From the NCBI RefSeq assembly GCF_900094625.1, contig NZ_FMAJ01000009.1:124001-188000 (forward strand): DNA of 64,000 nt. The letters are read 5' to 3'. Below, piece after piece: positions 33,229-42,433 of the stretch. A program made the translations under genes and the position numbers. The DNA comes from Rhizobium aethiopicum. Its GTDB lineage: Bacteria > Pseudomonadota > Alphaproteobacteria > Rhizobiales > Rhizobiaceae. The notes below the pieces were generated by a model, which was given only the letters and a program-made list of their open reading frames with translations, had not been told where the DNA came from and searched no databases. Every line of letters starts with the position of its first letter. The stretch's first letter is position 1.

Positions 33229-33679
33229 CCTTCAACTGCTGCTGTTCCAATTCCCGGTCCAGCGCCTCGACCACATGCGCCCAGCCTTGCCGGGTCTTTT
33301 CCTCGTGTTCGGCCCACTCGGCGCACATTATGTGGGTCAATGTCAGGCGGCTGCCATTGCCGAGAGACTCGATATCGATCTCGACGCGGTCGCAGTTATG
33401 ATCATGTTCCTCGACTGAGAAGCTGAACGCCATGTGCCGAGGGCGCTTCAACTCCAGGAACATGCCCTGGTGAAAAGCGTCTCCTGTCGGTCGGCGATCG
33501 ACGATGAAAAAGCGTCCGCCGACGCGCGGATCGATATCGGCTCGGATGACATGGCCATCGTCGGTCGCAAACAGGAAGCGCCGGGCGATTTCGGGGTTGA
33601 GCCAGGCGTCATAGACGACAGCCGGCGGCGTCTTATAGGTGTGGCTGACGCGGCATTTGATCGTGTTGGCGGCGAGCAT
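33218..33679 (-). CDS. SRPBCC/AHSA1-domain protein
   Basis: A 153-residue START/AHSA1-like protein: HTYKTPPAVVYDAWLNPEIARRFLF, DPRVGGRFFIVD, and NGSRLTLTHIMCAEWAEHEEKTRQGWAHVVEALDREL, the pattern of these small lipid- or ligand-binding cavities. The ligand is unknown. GGAGG lies 8-12 bases before ATG 33679; a longer start at 33730 lacks a site. Confidence 0.85.
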   Translation of the reverse strand: MLAANTIKCRVSHTYKTPPAVVYDAWLNPEIARRFLFATDDGHVIRADIDPRVGGRFFIVDRRPTGDAFHQGMFLELKRPRHMAFSFSVEEHDHNCDRVEIDIESLGNGSRLTLTHIMCAEWAEHEEKTRQGWAHVVEALDRELEQQQLKATG

Positions 33680-33888
33680 CGAATTTCCTCCGTTAAAGGC
33701 GCACGCGTCTTCCCTAAGCGCACGGCCCACAGCCGCTCCGTCCGCCCACGGAACCGGCTTTCTCTTATTTTTGGTAACAGGAGTGAGATAGAGAGGTTCC
33801 GGAACTCGCCAAGAGCCGAGCGCAGAATTTACTGCGCATCCTTGAATCCGCCTCGATAAATCTAAAATTTGCAGGTAATCAATGAGTT

Positions 33889-33923
33889 ACGGGGCCGGCG
33901 CCTGATAGCACACGCGGCCCCGT
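33889..33923 (-). terminator. Stem-loop downstream of parC
   Basis: ACGGGGCCG and CGGCCCCGT form a perfect 9-bp stem with a 17-base loop, 7 bases after the parC stop. There is no T tract, so this may be a weak or factor-assisted terminator. Confidence 0.4.
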
Positions 33924-33929
33924 GAAAGC

Positions 33930-36185
33930 TCAGCCGGCAAATTTGCCGCTGCGCGGAAAACCCTTCGGCACGGTGCGGCCGGCGCTCGCGCGGTCGGCCA
34001 ACCATTCGGCAAGCTCGTCCTTGTTCTTCGTGAAGGTGCGGCCGGCGCTGTCCTCCCAGACGAGGCCCTCCGCTATTGCGAAGCAGCGGACATCGGATAT
34101 GCCGCCGTCCTTGTAGCGCTGCAGGCGAACGCCCTTGCCGCGCGACATTTCCGGCACCTGCGCGAGCGGGAAGACCAGCAGCTTGCGATTTTCGCCGACG
34201 ACGGCGACATGGTCACCGCTGACGGGCACGAGCAGTTGCGTTTCCTCGGGCAGCGCGACGTTCATGATCTGCTTGCCCTTACGCGTATTGGCGACCAGCT
34301 CGGCTTCGGGAACGACGAAGCCGTTGCCGGCTGTGGAAACGATCAGTTGCTTGCGCGAGGGATCATGGACGAAAGCGGTCAGCACCGCCTGATCATTGTC
34401 CATATCCACCATGATGCGCAGCGGCTCGCCATGGCCACGGCCACCCGGCAGCTTGTCGCCACCGAGCGTGAAGGCCTTGCCGCCCGTGGTGACGATCAGG
34501 ATCTTGTCCGTCGTCTGCGCCGGGAAGGCCACCTTCAGGCCGTCGCCTTCCTTGAAGGTCAGCGTCGCCGTATCGGCGATATGACCCTTCAGCGCGCGGA
34601 TCCAACCCTTTTCGGAAATGACGACCGTGATCGGTTCCTTCTCGATCATCGCCTGCTGGATCGCTTCCTCATCGGCCTCAGGCGCATCGGCGAACTGGGT
34701 GCGGCGGCGGCCGACCTCGGTCGCCTTGGCGAATTTCTTCTTCACCTCGCCGATTTCCCAGGCGACTGTCTGCCACTGCTTGTCGTCGGAGGCGAGCAGC
34801 GCCTCGATCTCGCCCTTTTCCTTGGTGAGCTCGTCGAATTCCTTGCGGATCTCGAACTCTTCGAGCTTGCGCAGGGCGCGCAGCCGCATGTTAAGGATCG
34901 CCTCGACCTGGTTGTCGGTCAGATCCCATCGCGCCATCATGACGGGCTTCGGCTCGTCTTCCTCTCGGATGATCCGGATCACTTCATCGATATTCAGATA
35001 GGCGACCAGAAGACCGCCGAGGATTTCGAGACGTCTTTCGATCGCCGCCAGACGGAAACGGGAGCGCCGCTGCAAGACCTCGCGACGGTGGTCCAGCCAC
35101 TCCTTCAGCACTTCGTTCAGCGCCATGACCCTGGGGATGCGGCCCATGGACAGGACGTTCATGTTGAGCGGGAAGCGGCTTTCGAGCTCCGTCAGCTTGA
35201 ACATCGATTCCATCAGGATCGTCGGGTCGACGCTGCGCGACTTCGGCACCAGGACGACGCGGATGTCCTCGGCCGATTCGTCGCGGATATCTTCCAGGAG
35301 CGGCAGCTTGCGGGCGATGAGCAGCTCGGCGATCTTTTCGATCAGGCGCGATTTCTGCACCTGGAAGGGAATTTCGGTGATGACGATCTGATAGCCGCCG
35401 CGGCCGAGATCTTCCGTCTGCCATTTTGCCCGCACGCGGAAACCGCCGCGGCCGGTGCGGTAGCTCTCGATGATGCTGTCGCGGCTGTCGATAATGATGC
35501 CGCCGGTTGGGAAATCCGGGCCGGGAATGAATTCGACGAGCTTCTCGACTGTGGCATCGGGATGCTTGATCAGATGCAGCGCCGCGTCGCAAAGCTCGTG
35601 GGCATTATGCGACGGGATCGAGGTCGCCATGCCGACGGCGATGCCGGAGGAGCCGTTGGCAAGCAGGTTCGGAAAGGCGCCGGGAAGGACCACCGGCTCG
35701 GAATTCGATTCATCATAGGTGTCACGGAAATCGACGGCGTCCTGATCGATGCCTTCGAGCAGCAGTTCGGAGACCGCCGTCATCTTCGATTCGGTGTAAC
35801 GCATGGCGGCGGGACTGTCGCCATCGATATTGCCGAAATTGCCCTGGCCGTTGACCAGCGTATAACGCTGCGAGAAATCCTGGGCGAGACGGGCAAGCGC
35901 GTCATAGATCGATTGGTCGCCGTGCGGATGGTAGTTACCCATCACTTCGCCGACGATCTTGGCGCATTTCCTGAAGGCCGAGGTCGGCCTCAGTCCCATC
36001 TCGTTCATCGCATAGACGATGCGACGATGGACAGGCTTCAGCCCGTCGCGCACGTCGGGCAAAGCGCGGTGCATGATGGTCGACAGCGCATAGGCGAGAT
36101 ACCGCTGCTCGAGCGCCGCCTTGAGGTCGACCGGCTGGATGTTGTCGTCGTCTCCGCCAGAAGGCGGCAAAATCTCTTGTCCCAT
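33930..36185 (-). CDS. parC: DNA topoisomerase IV subunit A
   Basis: The breakage-reunion subunit of topoisomerase IV, which with ParE decatenates daughter chromosomes. The 751-residue chain shows DVRDGLKPVHRRIVYAM, the quinolone-determining region HPHGDQSIYDAL (Ser92) and catalytic Tyr130 in AAMRYTES. The C-terminal beta-pinwheel is shorter than that of GyrA and lacks a typical GyrA box, and the N-terminus IQPVDLKAALEQRYLAYALSTIMHRALPD is the ParC type. Divergent from the secreted protein at 36422. Confidence 0.93.
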   Translation of the reverse strand: MGQEILPPSGGDDDNIQPVDLKAALEQRYLAYALSTIMHRALPDVRDGLKPVHRRIVYAMNEMGLRPTSAFRKCAKIVGEVMGNYHPHGDQSIYDALARLAQDFSQRYTLVNGQGNFGNIDGDSPAAMRYTESKMTAVSELLLEGIDQDAVDFRDTYDESNSEPVVLPGAFPNLLANGSSGIAVGMATSIPSHNAHELCDAALHLIKHPDATVEKLVEFIPGPDFPTGGIIIDSRDSIIESYRTGRGGFRVRAKWQTEDLGRGGYQIVITEIPFQVQKSRLIEKIAELLIARKLPLLEDIRDESAEDIRVVLVPKSRSVDPTILMESMFKLTELESRFPLNMNVLSMGRIPRVMALNEVLKEWLDHRREVLQRRSRFRLAAIERRLEILGGLLVAYLNIDEVIRIIREEDEPKPVMMARWDLTDNQVEAILNMRLRALRKLEEFEIRKEFDELTKEKGEIEALLASDDKQWQTVAWEIGEVKKKFAKATEVGRRRTQFADAPEADEEAIQQAMIEKEPITVVISEKGWIRALKGHIADTATLTFKEGDGLKVAFPAQTTDKILIVTTGGKAFTLGGDKLPGGRGHGEPLRIMVDMDNDQAVLTAFVHDPSRKQLIVSTAGNGFVVPEAELVANTRKGKQIMNVALPEETQLLVPVSGDHVAVVGENRKLLVFPLAQVPEMSRGKGVRLQRYKDGGISDVRCFAIAEGLVWEDSAGRTFTKNKDELAEWLADRASAGRTVPKGFPRSGKFAG

Positions 36186-36421
36186 GGGTCCTGACTAGCT
36201 CAGAAGAGCCCGACGGGCAAGGAATCCAGGCCATTGCAGCTGTGGATGAAGTCTACCGATCGACATTGAAGAATTGAGACAAGCTCATCACCCGCAATTT
36301 GGATTTCGTTTGCCCTTCCTTTCAACAAAAAATTAGTGGGCCGCAATATAAAGCCGACCTAATCCGTAGTAGCGTAACTGCAGATTTCCAAACCGCCACA
36401 CGCCACCAGAGGAATCACCCC

Positions 36422-37609
36422 ATGAACTTTCACCGGACAACGCGGCTGATGCTGTCGGGCGCAGCCTTTTTCTCACTCGCCGGCTCGGCTTTCGCCCTCG
36501 ATGGCAACGATCTGCTGAAGAAGCTCAATGCCGCCTATGCCGCGCAGGGCGGAACCATCTCGGCTGACGGCGTCGATATCAACGGCACGACCGTCACCCT
36601 GAAGAATGTCAGCGTCAAACCGACCGGCGGCGAGAGCCTCCCCATCGGCGAAGTCACCCTGTCCGGCGTGGAAGAAGACGAGGACGGCGGCTATTACATC
36701 GAAGAGGCCGCCTTCCCCGATATCAACACCACGAAAGACGGCGTCACCGTGACCGCACAGGAGCTGACGCTCGGCGGCATTTCCGTTCCGGCCACACCGG
36801 GCGGTGACAGCCTCGATACGATGATGCTCTATGAAACCGCCCATACCGGCCCGTTGAAGGTAGTCAAGGACGGTGCGGAAGTGTTTTCCGTGCTCGAAAG
36901 CGACATGAATCTGACGCTGCGCGAAGATGAATCCGGCTTTGATTTCGACGGCGCCTTCAAAAGCATGAAGGCCGACCTCAGCAAGGCAGAGGATCCCCAG
37001 AGCAAGGATGCGATCGAGAAACTCGCCCTGCAGCACGTCCAAGGCGACATCACTATGAAAGGTGCCTGGGAACTCGCGCCGGGCACAATCGACATTTCGG
37101 AATTCGCGCTGGACTTCAACAATATCGGCAAGCTCAATCTGGGCTTCAAAATCTCCGGCTACACGATGGCCTTCATAAAATCGATGCAGGATGCGATGAA
37201 GGAATCCGAAGCCAATCCGAACAAGGAACAGGCGCAGCAGGCGCTCGGCCTTGCTATGCTCGGCCTGATGCAGCAGCTGTCCTTCGAGGGTGCGCAGATA
37301 CGTTTCGAAGATGCTTCGATCACCAAGCGCGCGCTCGATTATGCCGGCGCACAGCAGAATATGTCGGGCAAGCAGATGGCGGATTCACTGAAGGCGATGA
37401 CACCGATCATGCTGGCGCAGTTCAATGTGCCGGAGTTGCAGAACGCCGTTTCAGCCGCCGTCAACACCTACCTCGACGACCCGAAGAGCCTGACGGTCAA
37501 GGCCGCGCCTGCAAAGCCGGTGCCGTTCCCGACGATCGTGGGTGCTGCGATGGGCGCACCGAACACGCTGCCGCAGGTGCTCGGCGTCAAGGTTTCGGCC
37601 AACGACTAA
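36422..37609 (+). CDS. Large secreted protein of unknown function
   Basis: A 395-residue protein with a signal peptide ending GSAFA. The mature part looks beta-rich (TISADGVDINGTTVTLKNVSVKPTGG and similar strands) then alpha-rich with Gln/Met segments (MLGLMQQLSFEGAQIRFEDASIT). I know no domain for it; an acidic, repetitive strand pattern would suit a periplasmic or outer-membrane-associated protein, but this is a guess. GAGGAA lies about 10 bases before ATG 36422; an upstream ATG at 36299 is not signal-like. A long terminator hairpin follows. Confidence 0.8.
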   Translation: MNFHRTTRLMLSGAAFFSLAGSAFALDGNDLLKKLNAAYAAQGGTISADGVDINGTTVTLKNVSVKPTGGESLPIGEVTLSGVEEDEDGGYYIEEAAFPDINTTKDGVTVTAQELTLGGISVPATPGGDSLDTMMLYETAHTGPLKVVKDGAEVFSVLESDMNLTLREDESGFDFDGAFKSMKADLSKAEDPQSKDAIEKLALQHVQGDITMKGAWELAPGTIDISEFALDFNNIGKLNLGFKISGYTMAFIKSMQDAMKESEANPNKEQAQQALGLAMLGLMQQLSFEGAQIRFEDASITKRALDYAGAQQNMSGKQMADSLKAMTPIMLAQFNVPELQNAVSAAVNTYLDDPKSLTVKAAPAKPVPFPTIVGAAMGAPNTLPQVLGVKVSAND

Positions 37610-37631
37610 TCGTCCGGTCTTACCGACGATT

Positions 37632-37694
37632 GGCCCGGCAGTGTGTGACTGACCCCAGCAGCTGGTGTCAGTCACGAGCTGTCGGGCCTTTTTC
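37632..37694. terminator. Long terminator hairpin between the secreted protein and tetR
   Basis: GGCCCGGCAG pairs with CTGTCGGGCC and, inside, GTGACTGAC pairs with GTCAGTCAC, giving a long stem; CCTTTTT follows on the plus side. It separates the convergent secreted-protein and TetR genes. Confidence 0.8.
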
Positions 37695-37698
37695 GTTT

Positions 37699-38340
37699 TC
37701 AGGCACGATGGCGGGAGAGTTCGGTGATGGCCAGCGCTGCGATATCGAGCAGATCCTCATGTGACGCCCCATCCCTTGCCTGCACCGACATTCCCTGAAC
37801 AATAGCGGCGAGAAATCGCGCCAGTGCGCGGGCATTGGTCCCGGACTTGATATCGCCCTCGCGGATGCCGCGCTCGATCCTGGCTGCGAAGCCATCGAGC
37901 GACTGGCGGCGCAGCGCCGCGACATGATCGGCAACGACCTCGTTCTCGCTGGCGCAGTTCAGCACCGCCGTCGAGATCATGCAGCCTTTCGGATGCTCCG
38001 GCGCCGAAAAGATCGCGGCCGAACCTTTCAGTATACGCTCGAAGGCGGACACGGTGTCGATCGGTTCGGCAAGCGCCGAAAACGTGTTGGCGCCCAGCGT
38101 CCGGTATTGCTGCAGCGCCTCGCGATAAAGATCGGCCTTCGAGCTGAAGGCCGCATAAAGGCTTTGCGGCGTGATGCCCATGGCCGCAGTGAGATCGGCG
38201 ATCGAGGCACCCTCATAGCCGTGCGCCCAGAAGGTCTCGCGGGCGGCGGACAGGACGGCCTCGCGGTCGAAAGCCGGTGGGCGGCCGCGGCGGCGGGCGG
38301 GAGGGTTTTTCACGTCCTCGCTATTTTTCACAATGGTCAC
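37699..38340 (-). CDS. TetR-family transcriptional regulator
   Basis: A roughly 213-residue TetR regulator: after a basic start (ARRRGRPPAFD) comes the helix-turn-helix domain VLSAARETFWAHGYEGASIADLTAAMGITPQSLYAAFSSKADLYREAL, then a ligand-binding helical domain containing KGCMISTAVLNCASENEVV. The start is uncertain: GTG 38340 is used, with GTG 38331 and 38313 also possible; upstream in-frame ATGs would overlap the opposite gene. Its divergent neighbour is a truncated hydrolase fragment, so its natural target may have been lost. Confidence 0.82.
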   Translation of the reverse strand: MTIVKNSEDVKNPPARRRGRPPAFDREAVLSAARETFWAHGYEGASIADLTAAMGITPQSLYAAFSSKADLYREALQQYRTLGANTFSALAEPIDTVSAFERILKGSAAIFSAPEHPKGCMISTAVLNCASENEVVADHVAALRRQSLDGFAARIERGIREGDIKSGTNARALARFLAAIVQGMSVQARDGASHEDLLDIAALAITELSRHRA

Positions 38341-38375
38341 TCTAGAAAGTTGATCGGCGAGGATGCGGTGGTCAT

Positions 38376-38807
38376 GTCTTTGATCGGCCCATTCGCTTCG
38401 CGCCGAACCGCATCTTCGATCCGGCCTCCTATCATTCAGGCGGCGCCGGTATGGCGGGAACGGCAGGTGAGGTCCTGGCCATCCTCGAAACCATCCGCAA
38501 GTGCGGTGCGCCGCTGCTCTCAAACGAAACCGTACGAATAATGATGGCTGACCAGGCCGGCGGCTACCGCCAGCAATACGAACCCGGCTCAGGCTTTGGC
38601 TTCGGATGGTCCGTTATCACCGACCCGGCCGAGGCAGGCGTTCCCTTCCCCGCCGGCACGCTGAAATGGGGCGGTGTCTACGGCCATAGCTGGTTCATCG
38701 ACCCGGTCAACCGACTGACGGTCGTTGCGCTGACGAACACGACGCTCGAAGGCATGTGGGGCAAATTCACAGTCGATCTTCGCGAGGCGATCTATGCGGC
38801 ATTATGA
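38376..38807 (+). pseudogene. 5'-truncated serine hydrolase (beta-lactamase family) fragment
   Basis: From about 38376 the frame reads VFDRPIRFAPNRIFDPASYHSGGAGMAGTAGEVL ... GFGFGWSVITDP ... GVYGHSWFIDPVNRLTVVALTN, the C-terminal third of class C beta-lactamase-type esterases. The catalytic SxxK region and the Y-x-N motif that should lie upstream are absent, and an in-frame TAG at 38343 blocks extension. The fragment abuts the TetR start. An internal ATG at 38451 gives 118 codons but no catalytic site. Confidence 0.75.
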
Positions 38808-38818
38808 GCGACCGAGAT

Positions 38819-38852
38819 AAAAAAGCCCGGCGACAACAATCGCCGGGCTTTT
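38819..38852. terminator. Bidirectional terminator between the hydrolase fragment and aspS
   Basis: AAAAGCCCGGCGA and TCGCCGGGCTTTT form a perfect 13-bp stem with a 6-base loop, with A and T runs on both sides. Works for aspS (minus) and for reading from the plus strand. Confidence 0.9.
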
Positions 38853-38871
38853 GCATTCAAGCTGAGAACCG

Positions 38872-40662
38872 TCAGTCCTTTTTCACCGGCGGGATCGGCC
38901 GGATCGCGAGTTCGCGCAGCTGCGTCGGCGTTGCCGGGCTCGGCGCGCCCATCAGGAGATCCTGGGCCTGCTGATTCATCGGGAAGAGCGAGATTTCGCG
39001 CAGGTTCTTCGCGCCGACGAGCAGCATGATGATGCGGTCGATGCCGAAGGCGGCGCCGCCATGCGGAGGCGCGCCATACTGGAAGGCGCGGTAGAGGCCG
39101 CCGAAACGATCCTCGACATCCTGCTGGCTGAGCCCCACCTTCTCGAAGGCGGCGACCATGGTTTCCGGCGACTGGTTACGGATCGAACCGGATGCGATTT
39201 CAAAGCCGTTACAGACGGCGTCATACTGGAAAGCCTTGATCGTCAGGGGATCCTGGTTCTGCAGCGCTTCAAGGCCGCCCTGCGGCATCGAGAACGGGTT
39301 GTGGGCGAAATCGACCTTCTTCTCCTCTTCGCTCCATTCGAAGAAGGGGAAGTCGACGATCCAGCATAGCTCGAAGCGATCGCGGTCGACGAGGTTCAGT
39401 TCTTCGCCGGCCTTGGTGCGAGCCTCGCCCGCAAACTTGTAGAATTTTTCCGGTTCGCCAGCGACGAAGAAGCAGGCATCGCCGTCATCGAGGCCGAGCT
39501 GGGTGCGGATGGCGTCGGTGCGCTCCTCGCCGATGTTCTTGGCAAGCGGTCCGGCGCCTTCGAGCTTGTCGCCTTCCTTACGCCAGAAGATGTAGCCGAG
39601 ACCGGGCTGGCCCTGGCTCTGCGCCCAGGCGTTCATACGGTCGCAGAAGGCGCGCGAACCGCCTGTTTTGGCCGGGATTGCCCAGACCTGGACCTTCGGG
39701 TTGGAGGCGATCATGCCGGCGAAGACCTTGAAGCCGGAACCGGCGAAATGCTCGGTCACCGCTTCCATGACGATCGGGTTGCGCAGATCGGGCTTGTCGG
39801 AGCCGTATTTGCGGATCGCCTCGTCATAGGGGATGCGCGGCCATTCCTTGGTGACCGGCTTGCCTTCGGCGAACTCCTCGAACACCTTGGTCATCAGCGG
39901 ACCCATCGTGTTCCAGACATCTTCCTGGGTTACGAAGCTCATTTCGAGGTCGAGCTGGTAGAATTCGCCCGGCAGGCGGTCGGCGCGCGGGTCTTCGTCG
40001 CGGAAGCACGGCGCAATCTGGAAATAGCGGTCGAAGCCGGCGACCATCAAGAGCTGCTTGTACTGCTGCGGCGCCTGCGGCAAGGCGTAGAAGGTGCCGG
40101 GATGAATACGGCTCGGCACGAGGAAGTCGCGCGCGCCCTCCGGCGAGGAGGCCGTCAGGATCGGCGTCGTATATTCGGTGAAACCCGCGCCGCCCATTTC
40201 ACGGCGCATGGCCGAAATTACCTGGGTGCGTTTGACGATGTTCTTGTGCAGGGTCTCGCGGCGAAGATCGAGGAAGCGATATTTGAGGCGGACGTCCTCC
40301 GGATATTCGGGCTCGCCGAACACCGGCAGCGGCAGTTCCTTGGCGGCGGAGAGCACTTCGATCTCCTGGGCATAGAGCTCGATTTCGCCAGTCGCCATGG
40401 TCTTGTTGACGGTGTCTTCGGTACGGGCCTTGACGAGGCCGTCGATGCGGATGACCCATTCGCCGCGCACGGTTTCGGCCATTTTGAAGGCCGGGCTGTC
40501 CGGGTCAGCGACGACCTGGGTGATGCCGTAATGGTCGCGAAGATCGATGAAGAGAACGCCGCCATGGTCGCGAACGCGGTGGACCCAGCCGGCGATGCGG
40601 ACGGTCGAGCCGACATCCGTCTTGCGGAGGGCGGCGCATGTGTGGCTGCGGTAGCGATGCAT
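38872..40662 (-). CDS. aspS: Aspartyl-tRNA synthetase
   Basis: Charges tRNA-Asp; class II synthetase of 596 residues. Seen are the OB-fold anticodon-binding domain (VRIAGWVHRVRDHGGVLFIDLRD), motif 2 (FRDEDPRADRLPGEFYQLDLEMSF), the GAD insertion domain and motif 3 (GGAAFGIDRIIMLL). The bacterial-type GAD insertion (about 300-420) is present. ATG 40662 matches the conserved MHRYRSHTCAALR start; a longer start at 40749 is not supported. Some bacterial AspRS also charge tRNA-Asn; this cannot be decided here. Confidence 0.95.
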   Translation of the reverse strand: MHRYRSHTCAALRKTDVGSTVRIAGWVHRVRDHGGVLFIDLRDHYGITQVVADPDSPAFKMAETVRGEWVIRIDGLVKARTEDTVNKTMATGEIELYAQEIEVLSAAKELPLPVFGEPEYPEDVRLKYRFLDLRRETLHKNIVKRTQVISAMRREMGGAGFTEYTTPILTASSPEGARDFLVPSRIHPGTFYALPQAPQQYKQLLMVAGFDRYFQIAPCFRDEDPRADRLPGEFYQLDLEMSFVTQEDVWNTMGPLMTKVFEEFAEGKPVTKEWPRIPYDEAIRKYGSDKPDLRNPIVMEAVTEHFAGSGFKVFAGMIASNPKVQVWAIPAKTGGSRAFCDRMNAWAQSQGQPGLGYIFWRKEGDKLEGAGPLAKNIGEERTDAIRTQLGLDDGDACFFVAGEPEKFYKFAGEARTKAGEELNLVDRDRFELCWIVDFPFFEWSEEEKKVDFAHNPFSMPQGGLEALQNQDPLTIKAFQYDAVCNGFEIASGSIRNQSPETMVAAFEKVGLSQQDVEDRFGGLYRAFQYGAPPHGGAAFGIDRIIMLLVGAKNLREISLFPMNQQAQDLLMGAPSPATPTQLRELAIRPIPPVKKD

Positions 40663-40900
40663 GATCTCAAATCCTGGCATGTGGTGAGACGGCTGCAAGG
40701 GCTCCGAGACCCTCAAGCGCCGACAAGAAAATCGGGCGGAAAAGCGCATGGACGCTCCGATTTGTCAAGGCTTGGCACGCGCAGCCGGGTGTTTGGCACG
40801 GGTTTATGGCGAGGCTGCGACGTCTGCGCTGCGGCAGTTTGGCCCGCGCCTGCCGTATTGATGAAAATACCGGTCAACTTTAAAAGGACGCATTCTCGTC

Positions 40901-42304
40901 ATGGAGCGCCCGATGCCCCTCGTTACCCGCCGCAACCTGCTGAAAGCTTCCGCCGTCGCAGGCGCCTATGGCGCAGGCATGGCGATTGCCGGCAAATTCG
41001 GACTTGCCGAGGCGGCACCGGAGCCGCAGCTGCTGACGGCGCTAAAGACCGAGGCCATGCTGACCGAGGCGGGACCGACCAGAGATGTCATGAGCTGGGG
41101 CCATGGCAGCATGCCGCCGGTTCTGAGGATGATCAAGGGGCGGCCCTACGCGGCGCGACTGAAAAATGGGCTCGACGAGCCGACGACGATCCATTGGCAC
41201 GGGCTTCGCATCGACAACCGCATGGACGGCGTGCCCTTCGTGACGCAGCCCTATATCTATACCGGTGACAGCTTCGATTACGCCTTCACGCCGCCCGATG
41301 CCGGCACCTTCTGGTATCATCCGCATTGCAATACGCTGACGCAGATGGGACACGGTATGACCGGCATGCTCGTCGTCGAGGATCCCGCCGATCCGGAGTT
41401 CGACGCGGAGGTGGTGCTGAACCTGCGCGACTGGCGGCTCGGCGGCGACGGACAGTTCATCGCGCCTTTCCGGCCGCGCGATGCTGCCAAAGGCGGCACC
41501 TACGGCACGGTGCGCACCGCCAACTGGCGCCAGGAGCCACAATATGACGCGCCGGCCGGCGGGTTGGTGCGGCTGCGGATCGCCATCACCGACGTCACGC
41601 GCGTTTTCTCGCTGAGGATGGAAGGAGCCGAGGCGACGGTCATCGCCGTCGATGGCAATCCGGTGCCGAAGCGCTTCCCCCTCGACCTCCTGCAGATCGG
41701 GCCTGGCCAGCGGCTCGATCTTGCCGTGCGCATGCCCGATGGAGAAGGCGCCCTCGCTACGCTGGAAGACATCCGCGGCACGGCGCCGAAGACGATCGCC
41801 AGCCTGCGTGCGGTCGGAGCATCGTTGAAGCGCGATATCGACGATCTCGGACCTCTTGGTCAAAATCCTGTTCCGAAGGCCGATCTTTCCGCTGCTGAAC
41901 AAATCCCGCTGGTACTGAGCGCCACCGCCGAAAACGCCGCCGTAGAGAGTATCTGTGGCACGCTCGGTTACAGCTTCTGGGCGATCAACAAGGTGCCGTG
42001 GCCGGGCGACACGCCCGATCCGACCGCGCCGCTGGCGGAACTGAAGCTCGGCAAGAGCTATGTGTTCAACCTCGAGAACACCACGCCGCACCCGCATCCG
42101 ATCCACCTGCACGGAATGAGCTTCACGGCAATCTCTTCATCGACGCGGGAGGTGATGCCGCTGGTGTCCGATACCTATCTCGTCCAGCCGGACGAGAAGG
42201 TGCAATTGGCCTTCGTCGCCGATAATCCCGGCGACTGGGTGCTGCATTGCCACATCATCGAGCACCAGAAGACGGGGATGACGAGTTATGTCAGAGTGAG
42301 CTGA
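40901..42304 (+). CDS. Multicopper oxidase, Tat-exported
   Basis: A 467-residue periplasmic oxidase using four copper atoms. Tat signal TRRNLLKAS is followed by a hydrophobic stretch. Copper motifs: HWHG (98-101), HPHC near WYHPHCNTL (about 140-143), HPHPIHLHG (397-405) and HCHIIEHQKTGM near the end. Final Met marks a typical T1 axial ligand. The substrate (copper, manganese or phenolics) is not evident. ATG 40901 is used; ATG 40913, with GGAG 6 bases upstream, is a good alternative. Divergent from aspS. Confidence 0.9.
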   Translation: MERPMPLVTRRNLLKASAVAGAYGAGMAIAGKFGLAEAAPEPQLLTALKTEAMLTEAGPTRDVMSWGHGSMPPVLRMIKGRPYAARLKNGLDEPTTIHWHGLRIDNRMDGVPFVTQPYIYTGDSFDYAFTPPDAGTFWYHPHCNTLTQMGHGMTGMLVVEDPADPEFDAEVVLNLRDWRLGGDGQFIAPFRPRDAAKGGTYGTVRTANWRQEPQYDAPAGGLVRLRIAITDVTRVFSLRMEGAEATVIAVDGNPVPKRFPLDLLQIGPGQRLDLAVRMPDGEGALATLEDIRGTAPKTIASLRAVGASLKRDIDDLGPLGQNPVPKADLSAAEQIPLVLSATAENAAVESICGTLGYSFWAINKVPWPGDTPDPTAPLAELKLGKSYVFNLENTTPHPHPIHLHGMSFTAISSSTREVMPLVSDTYLVQPDEKVQLAFVADNPGDWVLHCHIIEHQKTGMTSYVRVS

Positions 42305-42433
42305 GGCGCTTGGCTGCCACAGTTTGGACGTGATTCTTCGCCAGCAATGCGCGAAGCCTATGCTGTTGTATTGACATATTGAAGCGAAAGGAGAAGGAAG
42401 GTTCAACCGACCTTTTCCTTGCGAATGAATGAT

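Noticed and set aside
33930..36185. Gyrase subunit A instead of ParC
   Set aside because: The chain is short (751 residues) without a GyrA-type tail, and its N-terminus is of the ParC type.
34209..36194. Open frame of 661 codons on the plus strand across parC
   Set aside because: It is the antisense shadow of parC in a GC-rich genome; its translation has biased composition (Arg/Asp/Leu) and no family signature, while parC has clear catalytic motifs.
39748..41268. 506-codon plus-strand frame opposite aspS and into the multicopper oxidase
   Set aside because: It is antisense to aspS and in the wrong frame for the oxidase; both neighbours have clear family motifs.
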